From Clostridium sp. C8-1-8 (GTDB taxonomy: Bacteria; Bacillota; Clostridia; Clostridiales; Clostridiaceae): a stretch of 64,000 nt of DNA. A program made the translations under genes and the position numbers. The notes under the pieces were generated by a model. The model was not told where the DNA came from, searched no databases, and saw only the letters and a list, made by a program, of their open reading frames with translations. This document shows, one piece after another, positions 18,552 through 29,073 of this stretch (position 1 is the stretch's first letter; every line of letters starts with the position of its first letter). The stretch spans positions 1 through 64,000 of the forward strand of contig NZ_JAABNO010000026.1 of the NCBI RefSeq assembly GCF_009928445.1. The letters run 5' to 3'.

Positions 18552-19943
18552 TTATAAATACTCCAAAAAATCATGAGGTATGGTTAGCATAATAAAGTCT
18601 TCATCTTTATCAGTACAGTCAATGCTAAAAGAAACTAATATTACTGAATCACTTTCATTAAACATCTTTTGACCTACTGGAGATATTACCATATCCATAC
18701 TATCAAAATATTGATTTATCTTTTTAAAACCTCTGTCAGTTAAGTTAAGTAATCCTTCGATGATTTCCTTATTATTTAGCTCTCCCTCTGATATTGTAAG
18801 CATAATCGGTAAACTAGCAATATTATTTTTAATCATGCCTGTATACATGCCTGATGTTAACAACTTTCTAATTTCACTTATGGTAATATTCTCAACGGTC
18901 AGCTGTTTTACTGAACATTTATTATTTAACTTATTGGCTAAATAAATTGAGAATTCTTGTGATAGTTCAGAGAATTTATCTTTTAAATTGGTTAATGCAT
19001 TTAATTCTACAGGAAGTGGAGGTGCTATAAAATTCTCTTCTACATTTCCACCTAGACCCTGGCCTTTACTAAATATTTTATTAATCACTTCTTCTTGATC
19101 ATTTTCTTTATTGAATATAAGAAAGTCAATTTCTTCTTGCTTCAATACAATTGTAGGTGTTTTCTCCTTAAACTTAAGTTCAATAATGTTTAGGGAATTA
19201 TTAATTTTTTCTATGTTGACGCTATTCTTATGATTTAAACCTCTTTCCAAAGCTTTTATGAGTCTTGTGCTTGATATTGGTTTTGAAATAAAATCTTTAG
19301 CACCAGCTTTTATACTTTCTAATATAACTTGACCTTGGCTCATTGCAGAACAGATAATTACTCTAGCATTTTCATCTTTCTGCATAATATGTACTGTTGC
19401 ATCAATACCATCCATCTTAGGCATTACTACATCCATTATGACAAGTTCTGGCTTTAATAGCTCATAAGCCGCAACCGCTTCCTCTCCATTAGAGGCCTCT
19501 CCAACTACCATATATCCATACTCTTCAACAATATTTCTTATTACTTTTCTTGCTAGTTCCAAGTCATCGATAATAAGAACCCTGCATCCTTTGCTCTTTG
19601 TCCCATCGAGCTGATCAATTTTATCAATTCTCTTTTTCAATAATCCGTACTGTTCCTCGAGCTTTATTATCTCACTTCGCAACTGAATACGTTTTTCTTC
19701 TAAAATAGTTTTTAGCCTCTCATTGCTGTTGTCCTTTAAGAATAATTTTATTTCATCTAAAGAACAACCATATTGCTTAAGTTCCAAAATAAAAGCAAGT
19801 TCTTTAATTTGTGAATCTGAATAATATCTGTACTGATTACTTGACTGCACTAAGCATGGCTTAAAAAGTCCAATTTCATCATAATACCTTAAGGTATTAG
19901 CAGAAATATTTACTATTCTTGATATATCCCCTATTGTAAACAA
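18552..19943 (-). CDS. MerR HTH - response-regulator receiver - FliM-like fusion regulator
   Basis: 463 aa from a TTG at 19943, which sits 9 nt behind AGGAG; the upstream TTG touches that site. Residue numbers below count from that upstream TTG. A MerR winged helix occupies ~1-75 (MFTIGDISRIVNISANTLRYYDEIGLFKP) and a coiled coil ~75-115. A complete CheY-type receiver spans ~122-240 with acidic pair Asp129/130, phospho-acceptor Asp174 (LVIMDVVMPKMDG), Ser202 and Lys224. A C-terminal domain ~320-466 (LKDKFSELSQEFSIYLANKL ... FIMLTIPHDFL) resembles the middle domain of the flagellar switch protein FliM or a CheC relative. No kinase or flagellar gene is near. The promoter just upstream is of MerR type with a matching dyad, so autoregulation is likely. 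The last domain assignment is the least certain. Confidence 0.85.
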   Translation of the reverse strand: MFTIGDISRIVNISANTLRYYDEIGLFKPCLVQSSNQYRYYSDSQIKELAFILELKQYGCSLDEIKLFLKDNSNERLKTILEEKRIQLRSEIIKLEEQYGLLKKRIDKIDQLDGTKSKGCRVLIIDDLELARKVIRNIVEEYGYMVVGEASNGEEAVAAYELLKPELVIMDVVMPKMDGIDATVHIMQKDENARVIICSAMSQGQVILESIKAGAKDFISKPISSTRLIKALERGLNHKNSVNIEKINNSLNIIELKFKEKTPTIVLKQEEIDFLIFNKENDQEEVINKIFSKGQGLGGNVEENFIAPPLPVELNALTNLKDKFSELSQEFSIYLANKLNNKCSVKQLTVENITISEIRKLLTSGMYTGMIKNNIASLPIMLTISEGELNNKEIIEGLLNLTDRGFKKINQYFDSMDMVISPVGQKMFNESDSVILVSFSIDCTDKDEDFIMLTIPHDFLEYL

Positions 19944-19994
19944 AATAAACAACTCCTGTGATTTGCTATTTTTTCTATATCTACATATAGGATA

Positions 19995-20025
19995 ATTATA
20001 GACCTTAACCTTACACTAAGGTCAA
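19995..20025 (-). promoter_or_regulatory. MerR-type promoter of the fusion regulator gene
   Basis: Minus strand TTGACC (20020-20025), a 19-bp spacer, TATAAT (19995-20000). The spacer region holds the dyad ACCTTA-gtg-TAAGGT (20008-20022). The overlong spacer with central dyad is the hallmark of MerR-family targets, so the gene probably controls itself. Confidence 0.7.
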
Positions 20026-20048
20026 TACTTTTGTTTTGTGTTCCATTT

Positions 20049-20231
20049 ATGTATTACTTTTGTGGAACATTTATAATACTATTTGCCCTTATAGAATTCA
20101 TTAATTATTTTCTAGTTAGGCTATCATACCCTGATGTAAGAGTTCTATTTACCCAAATAAAAACAAGAAGCTTACGAAAAAGCAAATTAGCAAAAGAAAT
20201 AGAAGCCTATGTATTTAATAAATGTTGTTAG
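20049..20231 (+). CDS. Possible small membrane protein or gene fragment
   Basis: 60 codons from ATG 20049: one hydrophobic stretch (GTFIILFALIEFINYFLV) followed by a basic, protein-like tail (RLSYPDVRVLFTQIKTRSLRKSKLAKEIEAYV). There is no clear ribosome site, and it starts just beyond the divergent MerR-type promoter. It could be a decayed C-terminal fragment of a membrane protein. Not recognised. Confidence 0.35.
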   Translation: MYYFCGTFIILFALIEFINYFLVRLSYPDVRVLFTQIKTRSLRKSKLAKEIEAYVFNKCC

Positions 20232-20318
20232 ATATAGTTGGTAATTTCAACATGAATCTCTAGGTTACATATCATAATTGTATATTATTCCTAAAATATA
20301 AAAATAATTCAATAACTA

Positions 20319-20349
20319 TTGACATTGACGTAACGTAAATTGATATAAT
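20319..20349 (+). promoter_or_regulatory. MerR-type promoter of the MerR-ABC operon
   Basis: TTGACA (20319-20324), 19-bp spacer, TATAAT (20344-20349). The spacer contains the dyad TTgACGT-A-ACGTaAA. Typical autoregulated MerR promoter, 26 bp upstream of the regulator start. Confidence 0.75.
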
Positions 20350-20374
20350 TGGAAATAGATTCAGGAGGAATATT

Positions 20375-21127
20375 ATGGAACATATGTATACAATAAGTGA
20401 AATTTGCGACCAGTATCAGATTACAACTAGAACACTTAGATTTTATGAGGAAAAAGGCCTTATTCAAAGTATCCAGGAGAAGGCTCGGATGCCGAGGAAA
20501 TATTCTAAGGAAGAAGCTAAAAAAATCGGAAATGTAATATTTCTAAAAAATCTAGGCTTTAGTATCAGTGAGATTTGTGAACTATACTATGATAAGCAAG
20601 ATATAAAAGAAGTGGTAGAATCAAGAAAACTTCTCATTCAAACTCAGATTGAATTAAAAAAACTTCAAATAAAAAGATTGCAAGACATGATGTTGCTACT
20701 AAATGAGGGAAATGATATTTTCTCATCTAAAGTTGCGATTGATGAAGGGAAAAATACTCTTAAAGAGAAAGCTTTAAGTTTTTCAAAATGCTTCTTAGAG
20801 AGAAAGTGGGATAAACTTCACCAGCACTTTCAACCAGCTGTATGTAAAGTTTTTACAATAGATCTTTTAAAAAACTTTCGAGAAACAGTTGAAGAACAGT
20901 TCGGAAATTTCAAATCTATCCTGCATATAGATCAATTTGAAAATGATGTATCACTATATATTGAATTTGATAAATGCACCGCAGTTATGAAGGTCATTTT
21001 TTCTGCTTTTCATATCACTGGTTTCACTGTAAATTCAATTGATACTGATATGATAAATAATTTTCTTACTGACGCAAACAATATTGACCAATCGGAATCC
21101 GGAAGTAATTTTATCATCAGAATTTAG
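20375..21127 (+). CDS. MerR-family regulator with DUF3887-like effector domain
   Basis: 250 aa. Residues ~5-75 are the MerR winged helix (YTISEICDQYQITTRTLRFYEEKGLIQ ... YSKEEAKKIGNVIFLKNLGFSISEI), followed by a dimerising coiled coil to ~115. The C-terminal ~130 residues (ALSFSKCFLERKWDKLHQHFQPAVCKVFT...) resemble DUF3887, a cystatin/NTF2-like fold that probably binds a small ligand. It precedes an ABC exporter by 15 bp and has a 19-bp-spacer promoter, so it most likely activates its own operon on binding a drug or peptide exported by that pump. AGGAGG site. Confidence 0.88.
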   Translation: MEHMYTISEICDQYQITTRTLRFYEEKGLIQSIQEKARMPRKYSKEEAKKIGNVIFLKNLGFSISEICELYYDKQDIKEVVESRKLLIQTQIELKKLQIKRLQDMMLLLNEGNDIFSSKVAIDEGKNTLKEKALSFSKCFLERKWDKLHQHFQPAVCKVFTIDLLKNFRETVEEQFGNFKSILHIDQFENDVSLYIEFDKCTAVMKVIFSAFHITGFTVNSIDTDMINNFLTDANNIDQSESGSNFIIRI

Positions 21128-21142
21128 GAAGGGGTTTTAGTT

Positions 21143-22882
21143 ATGGCAGAGACGGGGGTAAACTATAAAAAGGAGTTTTATAAAAATAATCATCTTAATT
21201 ATTTCATCTCAATATTGGTTGTTATTGCAAACGCAGCACTTCAAGTTGCAATCGCTTTTATACTTGAGATATTAATTGATGTAGCTCGTAAAGGAGATAT
21301 CACAGAATTTTGGAGAGATTTGACCCTTGCTGCAATTGTCATGTTATCAACAGTCTTCGTATCCATATTGCGAAAAATGTTTTTAAATCGTTATATAAAA
21401 AGAGCTCTAAATCAATATAAAAATAAAGTTTTTGAGAAAATCTTAGACAAAAATATCAATTCCTTTAATAAGGAGGCTTCAAGCACTTATATTTCAGCCT
21501 TCAGTAATGATTTGACTTCCATTGAACAGAACTATTTAGTGGGCAATATAAATCTAGTACTACAATGCTCCTTATTTATAGGTGGTCTTGCTGCTATGGC
21601 TTACTATAACTGGAAAATGCTTTTAGTTACTTTAGCTACTAGCACACTTCCTATCTTAGTAAATGCTATTTTCGGAAATAGACTTACAACTGCAGAAGTC
21701 AAAGTATCAGATAAGAATGCAGCTTTTGTAGCTCTTGTTAAGGATCTATTGACAGGTTTTCCTGTAATTAAGAGCTTTAAGGCTGATAAAGATATTTTTC
21801 GTATTTTTGTCAGTAAAAATGATGAGCTAGAGCAAACCAAGAAGACACGTAGAGATGTAACAAATAACATTGAAATCCTCAACTCATTGGCAGGACTTGT
21901 TGTTGAACTAACTATCTTTGGCTTAGGTGTGTACTTAGCAATAACCGGAGTAATTACTGTCGGAGTTGTTGTAGCCTTCATTCAACTGCTAAATTATGTT
22001 TTAGGTCCTATAAACGCTATTGGTCCTACTCTAGCAAACAGAAGAGCTGCGGAGGGTCTAATTAAAAAGATTGAAACTATTGCAGAAGCTTCTAACACTA
22101 CCAGTGGAACAATTCCCTTACCATCCTTTAACAACTCAATTATTTATAAGAATGTTTCCTTTGGATACACTGAAAATACTCAAACACTGAAAAACATCAA
22201 TGTCCAATTTGAAAAGAACAAAAGCTATGCCATTGTAGGTAGCAGTGGAAGCGGTAAGTCAACCTTACTAAATCTATTGCTTGGTTACCACAACAGCTAT
22301 GAAGGTGCTATCGAAATTGATGGTAATGAATTGCGAGATGTTTCGGTGGACAGCTTATATGATATGGTTTCTATGATTCAACAGAATGTGTTTGTATTTA
22401 ATAACAGCATTGCTGAAAATATCACTCTCTTTAGGAACTTTGATAAAGAAAGTATAGACTATGCTCTATCCTGTGCTGGTCTATCTAAGTTAATTGATGA
22501 CAAAGGAATAGATTATAAGTGTGGTGAAAATGGAGTTAATCTATCTGGTGGTGAAAAGCAACGTATTTCCATAGCTCGTTGCCTAGTAAGAGGTACTCCA
22601 ATTCTTATAATGGATGAAGCTACAGCTGCCTTGGATAATGAAACTTCTCGCCAAGTTGAAGAAGCTATCCTAAAAATAAAAGATTTAACTAGAATAATCA
22701 TCACTCATAAATTATATGCTGATATATTGACCAATTACGATCAAATCATAGTTATGAATAAAGGCGAAGTTATAGAGCAAGGAAGCTTTGATGAGCTTAT
22801 TGATAAGAAAGGCTTCTTCTATTCATTATATTCTGTTACCAATTCTAATGATTATGTTAGTGAAACTGCAGATTTATCTTAA
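21143..22882 (+). CDS. ABC exporter half-transporter (TMD-NBD)
   Basis: 579 aa. Residues ~20-310 form the six-helix exporter membrane domain; ~335-565 the ATPase, with Walker A GSSGSGKST, Q-loop MIQQNVFVF, signature LSGGEKQR, Walker B ILIMDEATAALD and an H-loop His (IIITHK). All catalytic residues are intact, so a homodimer can work. It is cotranscribed with the MerR/DUF3887 regulator; substrate is probably a toxic compound or peptide. Ribosome site AAGGGG. A strong bidirectional terminator follows. Confidence 0.92.
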   Translation: MAETGVNYKKEFYKNNHLNYFISILVVIANAALQVAIAFILEILIDVARKGDITEFWRDLTLAAIVMLSTVFVSILRKMFLNRYIKRALNQYKNKVFEKILDKNINSFNKEASSTYISAFSNDLTSIEQNYLVGNINLVLQCSLFIGGLAAMAYYNWKMLLVTLATSTLPILVNAIFGNRLTTAEVKVSDKNAAFVALVKDLLTGFPVIKSFKADKDIFRIFVSKNDELEQTKKTRRDVTNNIEILNSLAGLVVELTIFGLGVYLAITGVITVGVVVAFIQLLNYVLGPINAIGPTLANRRAAEGLIKKIETIAEASNTTSGTIPLPSFNNSIIYKNVSFGYTENTQTLKNINVQFEKNKSYAIVGSSGSGKSTLLNLLLGYHNSYEGAIEIDGNELRDVSVDSLYDMVSMIQQNVFVFNNSIAENITLFRNFDKESIDYALSCAGLSKLIDDKGIDYKCGENGVNLSGGEKQRISIARCLVRGTPILIMDEATAALDNETSRQVEEAILKIKDLTRIIITHKLYADILTNYDQIIVMNKGEVIEQGSFDELIDKKGFFYSLYSVTNSNDYVSETADLS

Positions 22883-22957
22883 ATATAACTTTCTACTAAA
22901 AAGGCAAGTTTTTAATACAATTTTGTGGAATCGCCTGCCCTCATAGTGAATTTCTGA

Positions 22958-23000
22958 AAAAATAAGAGCAATTTGGACATCCCAAATTGCTCTTATTTTT
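22958..23000. terminator. Strong bidirectional terminator
   Basis: Perfect 19-bp arms (22958-22976, 22982-23000; core TAAGAGCAATTTGG) with a 5-nt loop, A- and T-flanked on both sides. Ends the MerR-ABC operon and, from the other side, the alpha-glucoside operon. 23001-23216 holds nothing else. Confidence 0.9.
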
Positions 23001-23216
23001 AAAAACATGATATACGCTTCATAGTTTCAGAGGAAACATTGTCTAAGTTTAAGTATTGTAGTAGTATATCTTTATCACTTATAAAATTGTAAATAAAAAT
23101 TCTTAGAAGGTGTTACTCTGTTGTATAACAGATAAGAAAATTACCTCTGCTCTAATTCTCAATTCACCTAAGATTCAAATATATTTTTCAACTAGTTCTT
23201 ATTTTCTTAATTTTTG

Positions 23217-24554
<1,338 letters not shown>

Positions 24555-24602
24555 TCAAATCTTTTAATTTTTTCTATATTAATTTAAAATTTTATTATTG
24601 AT

Positions 24603-26198
24603 CTATGATCTTATAAGCAAGGCTTCAAACTCTTCTCTAACCTGAGGGACTGACAATCCAACTATTACTTGAATAGCCTTTCCATTTCTCACTACCCCAT
24701 GAGCTCCAGCACTTTTAAAGACACTATCTGGTGATAATTTGTTTTCATCATTTACAGTTATACGTAATCTAGTAGCACAATTAGTGACATCAGCTATGTT
24801 TTCACTTCCCCCTAAGGCTTCTAGAATTTGCATAGCTTGACTTTCTTTTTTTGATTCCTTCTTAGTTTCTCCATCAGCACCCTTTCTTGCTTTATAATCA
24901 GCTTTTGTATAAAGTTTTGTCTCCTCGTCCTCTGGCTCACGTCCTGGAGTTGCGAAGTTGAACTTTAATATTAAGAAACGAAATACTAAGAAATATATTC
25001 CTGTAAAACACAAACCTATTATTATCTGAGTTATATAAGTACCTGGGTGATATTTAAATAATGGCAGCCAGTTTTGTGCAAACCAGTCTATTAATCCTCC
25101 TCCAAAATTACCTACTACACCAAAAGCATACTCAGTTGCTGCTAAGGTTGCAGCTAGAACAGCATGTACAGCAAATAACGCTGGTGCTATAAATAAGAAG
25201 GTAAATTCAAGTGGTTCAGTTATACCAGCCACAATAGCGGTTATTGTTGCAGGTATAAGTAACCCAGCCACAACTTTTTTCTTTTCAGGTTTAGAGGTTG
25301 AATAAATAGCTAAAGCTATACCTGCACATCCAAATATCTTAGAAGAGCCATGAAGTGCAAAACCTCCAGCTGGGAACATCTGCTTTAAAGAATGTGCACT
25401 TGTTGCAAAGTCTGATAAGTGCTTTGGCCAGTAGGAAGCAATACCATCTGGTACTACTGCTGGTCCAAAAATAAATGGTCCGTAGATGAAGTGATGCAAC
25501 CCTGTTGGAATCAAAATACGTTCTAAGAAGGTATATATCCAAACTCCTATGACACCAGAGGAAGCTAAAAACCCTTGTAGTGCTCCTATTCCCCCTTGAA
25601 CCTTTGGCCAAACTAAACACATTAATAAAGCCGTTGGAAGCATTATCAAAAATCCTATCATTGCCACAAAAACCGACCCTTGAAAGATTCCTAAGTAAGC
25701 TGGTAACCTCTTTTCAAAAAACTTTCCATGTAAGTATACAGCTATACCTGCAATTAAGATTGCGCCTATCATTCCAGTATCAAGAGTCTTTATACCTGCA
25801 ATCATTGCTAGTCCACTAGACACCCCGTTAGTTACCCCAGGTGCTAAATCAAAATTAACCCCAAACCTTGAACCTGAAAGAGTAAGAATAGCATTAATAA
25901 AATAGTTAAAGGTCAAATATATCAATAAAGCTTCTAGGCAAGCTCGAGCTTGTGCTTTTTTTGCTAATGCAATTGGTAACCCAACTACAAATAATAGTGG
26001 TAATTGATTAAATACTGTCCACCCACCTTGTTGAACTACATACCAAAAGCTGTACCATGCTGTGCCTTTGGCTGCTATTGGCCCCATAATATCTGCATTG
26101 GTAAACAATATAGAGAACCCCACTACCATACCATAGAAAGCGAAGAATAAAACTGGAACAAACATAGCAGCACCAAAGCGCTGAATTTTTTGCATCAT
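24603..26198 (-). CDS. PTS EIICB, alpha-glucoside (maltose-type) permease
   Basis: 531 aa. Membrane EIIC part ~1-415 (about ten helices; GITEPLEF at 325-332), then a charged linker and a EIIB domain ~450-531 with the phosphorylated Cys474 (DVTNCATRLRI). It imports and phosphorylates an alpha-glucoside for the 6-phospho-alpha-glucosidase encoded next. No EIIA domain is fused or adjacent, so a glucose-type EIIA encoded elsewhere must donate phosphate. Similar to MalB/GlvC. Start ATG 9 bp behind GAGGAGG; the second Met is less well placed. Confidence 0.92.
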   Translation of the reverse strand: MMQKIQRFGAAMFVPVLFFAFYGMVVGFSILFTNADIMGPIAAKGTAWYSFWYVVQQGGWTVFNQLPLLFVVGLPIALAKKAQARACLEALLIYLTFNYFINAILTLSGSRFGVNFDLAPGVTNGVSSGLAMIAGIKTLDTGMIGAILIAGIAVYLHGKFFEKRLPAYLGIFQGSVFVAMIGFLIMLPTALLMCLVWPKVQGGIGALQGFLASSGVIGVWIYTFLERILIPTGLHHFIYGPFIFGPAVVPDGIASYWPKHLSDFATSAHSLKQMFPAGGFALHGSSKIFGCAGIALAIYSTSKPEKKKVVAGLLIPATITAIVAGITEPLEFTFLFIAPALFAVHAVLAATLAATEYAFGVVGNFGGGLIDWFAQNWLPLFKYHPGTYITQIIIGLCFTGIYFLVFRFLILKFNFATPGREPEDEETKLYTKADYKARKGADGETKKESKKESQAMQILEALGGSENIADVTNCATRLRITVNDENKLSPDSVFKSAGAHGVVRNGKAIQVIVGLSVPQVREEFEALLIRS

Positions 26199-26984
26199 TA
26201 TTTATGACCTCCTCAAAATTTATTATCAATTACCATTGACATATATGAAGAATTTACTTCTCCATCTGCTTCTTATTACTGCGTTCTTTTGTTTAGATCT
26301 TTTCCTTAATTATGTTGCTACATCTTTTTGTTGGGTTGTTGTTTTGCTAGATTCATTTGCTACATTATTTTGCTGGAGCTTTTTTTAATGTGTTATCATT
26401 GGTTAGATTATTTAATACAGAATGTCTTAAGACTTGCTATGTTTTTTGAATATTTTTTATAGATATACCTTTCAAAATAAAATTATAAATCAATAATTAT
26501 GGATGTACCTCTTCATGATAAAATTTATACTTTCAAGTTCTACTATTATAAACACTAAAACTTTTGAAAATAGATTTTGAATAGAATTGATACATCTTTA
26601 TATCAAGATATCTTGTATGAGTTTATAGTATCAATTGATAAAAACCTTTTCAATGACTTTACGCCATTTAATTCTTATGTACATTTTTAAGTTGTTCTCA
26701 CATAATTTGTGCAGCCTCACAGATATTTTTAACTTTTATCTATCCTTGTTAGTTATGTTACTGCCAAGTGTATTTTTTTACGATATATGTTATAGAACTT
26801 TACTAAACTTTTAATATTGTATGGTTAAATAACTTCAAGACTTCATAGCTAAATATGAATAAGAAAGGCTTTACATTATGCTTTTGGAGCCTTTTAGTGT
26901 TCTTTGGATATTCCCAGGAAAAAGTAAGGGTTTCTCATTATACTTTGTTGGGACTTTAACGTTCATGGTGAATTCCTAAACAGC

Positions 26985-27035
26985 AAAAAAGCCATAGACT
27001 TAAGAAACTACGTGCTTCCTATATCCAAGGCTTTT
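26985..27035 (-). terminator. Terminator behind the RpiR-type gene
   Basis: On the minus strand AAAAGCC...GGCTTTTTT closes a ~50-nt stem-loop with further inner pairing (ATATAG/CTAT) and a six-T run at the 3' side. Confidence 0.6.
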
Positions 27036-27070
27036 AAAACATTTATAAAAAAACTGCTTTGCAGCAATTT

Positions 27071-27166
27071 TTCAACTTTAACTATTAAGTTATACATGGC
27101 TAAAGTTCATCGGTACATGATGTTTGAAGCTGCATAACTTAAGTTTCCGTAATTAAACCCTACAAC
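27071..27166. repeat. Family-A dispersed repeat copy
   Basis: TTCAACTTTAACTATTAAG and TATACATG at the left; GCATAACTTAAGTTTCCG at the right. It lies between the RpiR-type gene and its terminator. Confidence 0.5.
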
Positions 27167-27192
27167 TTCTATTCATATCTATAATGTTATAA

Positions 27193-27960
27193 TTACTGCA
27201 CTCTCTTTTTTAATTGAGCTAAATATGTAACATATTTTAGAAATAACATTTCAGTCAGAATAAAGTACTGTCCTACATTTTCAAAGTTAACCACATCTTT
27301 TATTTTTATCTGGTTTGTAATGATATATAAGTTTTGATCACATAACCTAGCTATTGAGTTGTCTGATAGCTTTGTAATAGAAATAGAAGGTATATTCTTA
27401 AGCTTTATCTTTTTTGCATGTTCTACTGCAGACTTTTTTTCACCAGATAATGATATAATTACAATTAAGTCTTCATCTGTAGCTGTCTCTAACACCGTAT
27501 CCATTTCAGCCTCTCCATGTAAGGTAACAAAAAATTTATTTACATTTATAAAATGTCTTTTAAGCTCATTTGCTGCAGCAACTTGCACAGTCCCAGTTCC
27601 ATAAACAAAAAGATGTTTTGCATTATAGATCATACTACATATTTCAAAAAGATTTTTTTCTCTCATATCTTTTATTGTTTTGTAATAATCTTGATAAACA
27701 TCTTCTACACTACTGTCTTCAGTATTATCAGCCTCATCAAGCTCTAATTTTAACCTTACCTTAAACTCTCCGAACCCTGCCAAAGATAGCTTCTGAGTAA
27801 ATCTTGAAATTGTGGTTCTTGAAATGTTACATTTCTTCGCTAACTCGTCAATAGACATTGTACAACATTGTCGCCTATTATTGCTTATATACTTCCATAT
27901 ATGAACGTCATTTTCATTTAGCTTATCAAAACTATTATTAACTAATTCTTCTAACTTCAT
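27193..27960 (-). CDS. RpiR/MurR-family regulator (GlvR-like)
   Basis: 255 aa. N-terminal HTH_6 domain (MSIDELAKKCNISRTTISRFTQKLSLAGFGEFKVRL) and a C-terminal SIS sugar-phosphate binding domain (~105-240: LFVYGTGTVQVAAANELKRHF, VIISLSGEKKSAVEHAKKIK). SIS regulators respond to phosphosugars; position upstream of the alpha-glucoside PTS and phospho-alpha-glucosidase makes it their likely regulator, as GlvR is in Bacillus. AGGAAG site. Separated from EIICB by a terminator, so it has its own transcript. Confidence 0.9.
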   Translation of the reverse strand: MKLEELVNNSFDKLNENDVHIWKYISNNRRQCCTMSIDELAKKCNISRTTISRFTQKLSLAGFGEFKVRLKLELDEADNTEDSSVEDVYQDYYKTIKDMREKNLFEICSMIYNAKHLFVYGTGTVQVAAANELKRHFINVNKFFVTLHGEAEMDTVLETATDEDLIVIISLSGEKKSAVEHAKKIKLKNIPSISITKLSDNSIARLCDQNLYIITNQIKIKDVVNFENVGQYFILTEMLFLKYVTYLAQLKKRVQ

Positions 27961-28033
27961 GTTTACTTCCTATCTTTGAAATAGCCTTTTTATCTATATT
28001 ATAACATTACAAACTTTTTATGTAAATTTTTCA

Positions 28034-28405
28034 TTAGAACATACTATTTTCATTAGGAGAATCTTGAGATACCTCTTGAGATATATCCCACAGCTCAGCT
28101 ATTTTATCTCCTTCAAATCGGTACATATGTACAACTGCTACCTCTTTATCTTCTGTAATCTTAACATGAGAAAACAAGGTAACGTATGGCATCTCAGCAA
28201 CTACAAGCTTTATAGTCAGCTTTTTATTTGGAAACATTTCATTACTTTGTATCATAGCTTGCAGAAGTGATTCTCTATCAGCTTTAAAGAAGCCATTATG
28301 ATGCTTGAAGTTAGGCAATGTATAAAAATCATAAACTTCTCGTACATTGCCAGTTATAACACCTTGAAGAAAAGCTTTTGCTATCTCTTTATGTTTGTTT
28401 TCCAT
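28034..28405 (-). CDS. NTF2/SnoaL-like protein
   Basis: 123 aa with the cone-shaped NTF2 pattern: HKEIAKAFLQGVITGNVREVYDFYTLPNFKHHNGFFKADRESLLQAM, then FSHVKITEDKEVAVVHMYRFEGDKIAELWDISQ. The ending 'F.GDKI.ELWD..Q' is typical of SnoaL-like proteins. Role unknown. It follows the flavodoxin gene by 21 bp in the same direction, suggesting a shared redox or detoxification role. Confidence 0.8.
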   Translation of the reverse strand: MENKHKEIAKAFLQGVITGNVREVYDFYTLPNFKHHNGFFKADRESLLQAMIQSNEMFPNKKLTIKLVVAEMPYVTLFSHVKITEDKEVAVVHMYRFEGDKIAELWDISQEVSQDSPNENSMF

Positions 28406-28426
28406 AGTTTTTCCCTCTTTTCAAGT

Positions 28427-28912
28427 TTAGTTTTCACAATTGCTTTTCGTCCCAATTGCCTTAAGCCAATTTGCAATCTCTTCCGCTTGAGCAATGCCAT
28501 TTACTGCAATGCCAGAAAGTATTGTAACTTCTGCACACTCCTTAGCAATATCCTTTTCAATCTGTCCAAAACCACCGCCTCCATGAGTGCAAAATGGAAT
28601 TACAGTTTTTCCTGCAAAATTATGATGTCTAAGAAAACTCATCACTGGTGGTGCTACTGTTTTAAACCAGTTAGGCGATCCTATAAATATGGTGTCATAA
28701 TCATCTATAGATTCATTGCCTGATATCAATTTAGGACAGAAACCTCTAGAAATTTCATTTCTTACTTCTTTTGCAGCGGTATTGTAATCAAAGGAATATG
28801 GCTTTTCAGTAACTAATTCCCTTATACTCCCTCCAGTTTGTTTTGATATTTCCTCCGCTAATTTCTTAGTATTTTGGAAAAGTGAATAATATACAACTAA
28901 TGTATTCCCCAT
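28427..28912 (-). CDS. Flavodoxin
   Basis: 161 aa single flavodoxin domain. VVYYSLFQNTKKLAEEI is the FMN phosphate loop (a variant of TGNT), GSPNWFKTVAPPVMSFL the 50s-type loop, and THGGGGFGQIEKDI the third FMN contact. Of the flavodoxin_4 kind often found in clostridia as short electron carriers or quinone reductase-like proteins. First gene of a two-gene operon with the NTF2-like protein. Confidence 0.88.
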   Translation of the reverse strand: MGNTLVVYYSLFQNTKKLAEEISKQTGGSIRELVTEKPYSFDYNTAAKEVRNEISRGFCPKLISGNESIDDYDTIFIGSPNWFKTVAPPVMSFLRHHNFAGKTVIPFCTHGGGGFGQIEKDIAKECAEVTILSGIAVNGIAQAEEIANWLKAIGTKSNCEN

Positions 28913-28952
28913 AGATTTTATTTCCTTTCTTCTGTCTATAGAAAAGAAGAAG

Positions 28953-28975
28953 GCCTCTACTGAAAGAGGCTTTTA
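28953..28975 (-). terminator. Hairpin terminator behind the GTPase-nuclease gene
   Basis: GCCTCT/AGAGGC stem with a 6-nt loop (28953-28970); on the minus strand followed by a C/T-rich run TTCTTCTTTTC. It also lies only 40 bp upstream of the flavodoxin start. Confidence 0.55.
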
Positions 28976-29073
28976 GCTTTATTGGCGTATGCTTCTAGCT
29001 ATTGATATATTAAAATGATCTTATTTGCCGTTCTACAAGCCATTACTTGGCCCAGTTAACTTAACTTAGTATC

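Larger units (their letters stand above)
26199..27192. other. Long leader/spacer of the alpha-glucoside operon
   Basis: About 990 bp between rpiR-type gene and EIICB. Holds a family-C repeat (26502-26600), a hairpin AAAGGCT/AGCCTTTT (26864-26895), the RpiR-gene terminator (26985-27035) and a family-A repeat (27071-27166). A T/G-rich low-complexity tract lies at 26321-26385. The operon promoter must lie here but no convincing -35/-10 pair was found. Confidence 0.4.

Noticed and set aside
26311-26385. Minus-strand ~25-codon stretch KLQQNNVANESSKTTTQQKD in the EIICB leader
   Set aside because: Protein-like, but bounded by stops with no start or ribosome site; the low-complexity A-rich DNA explains it.
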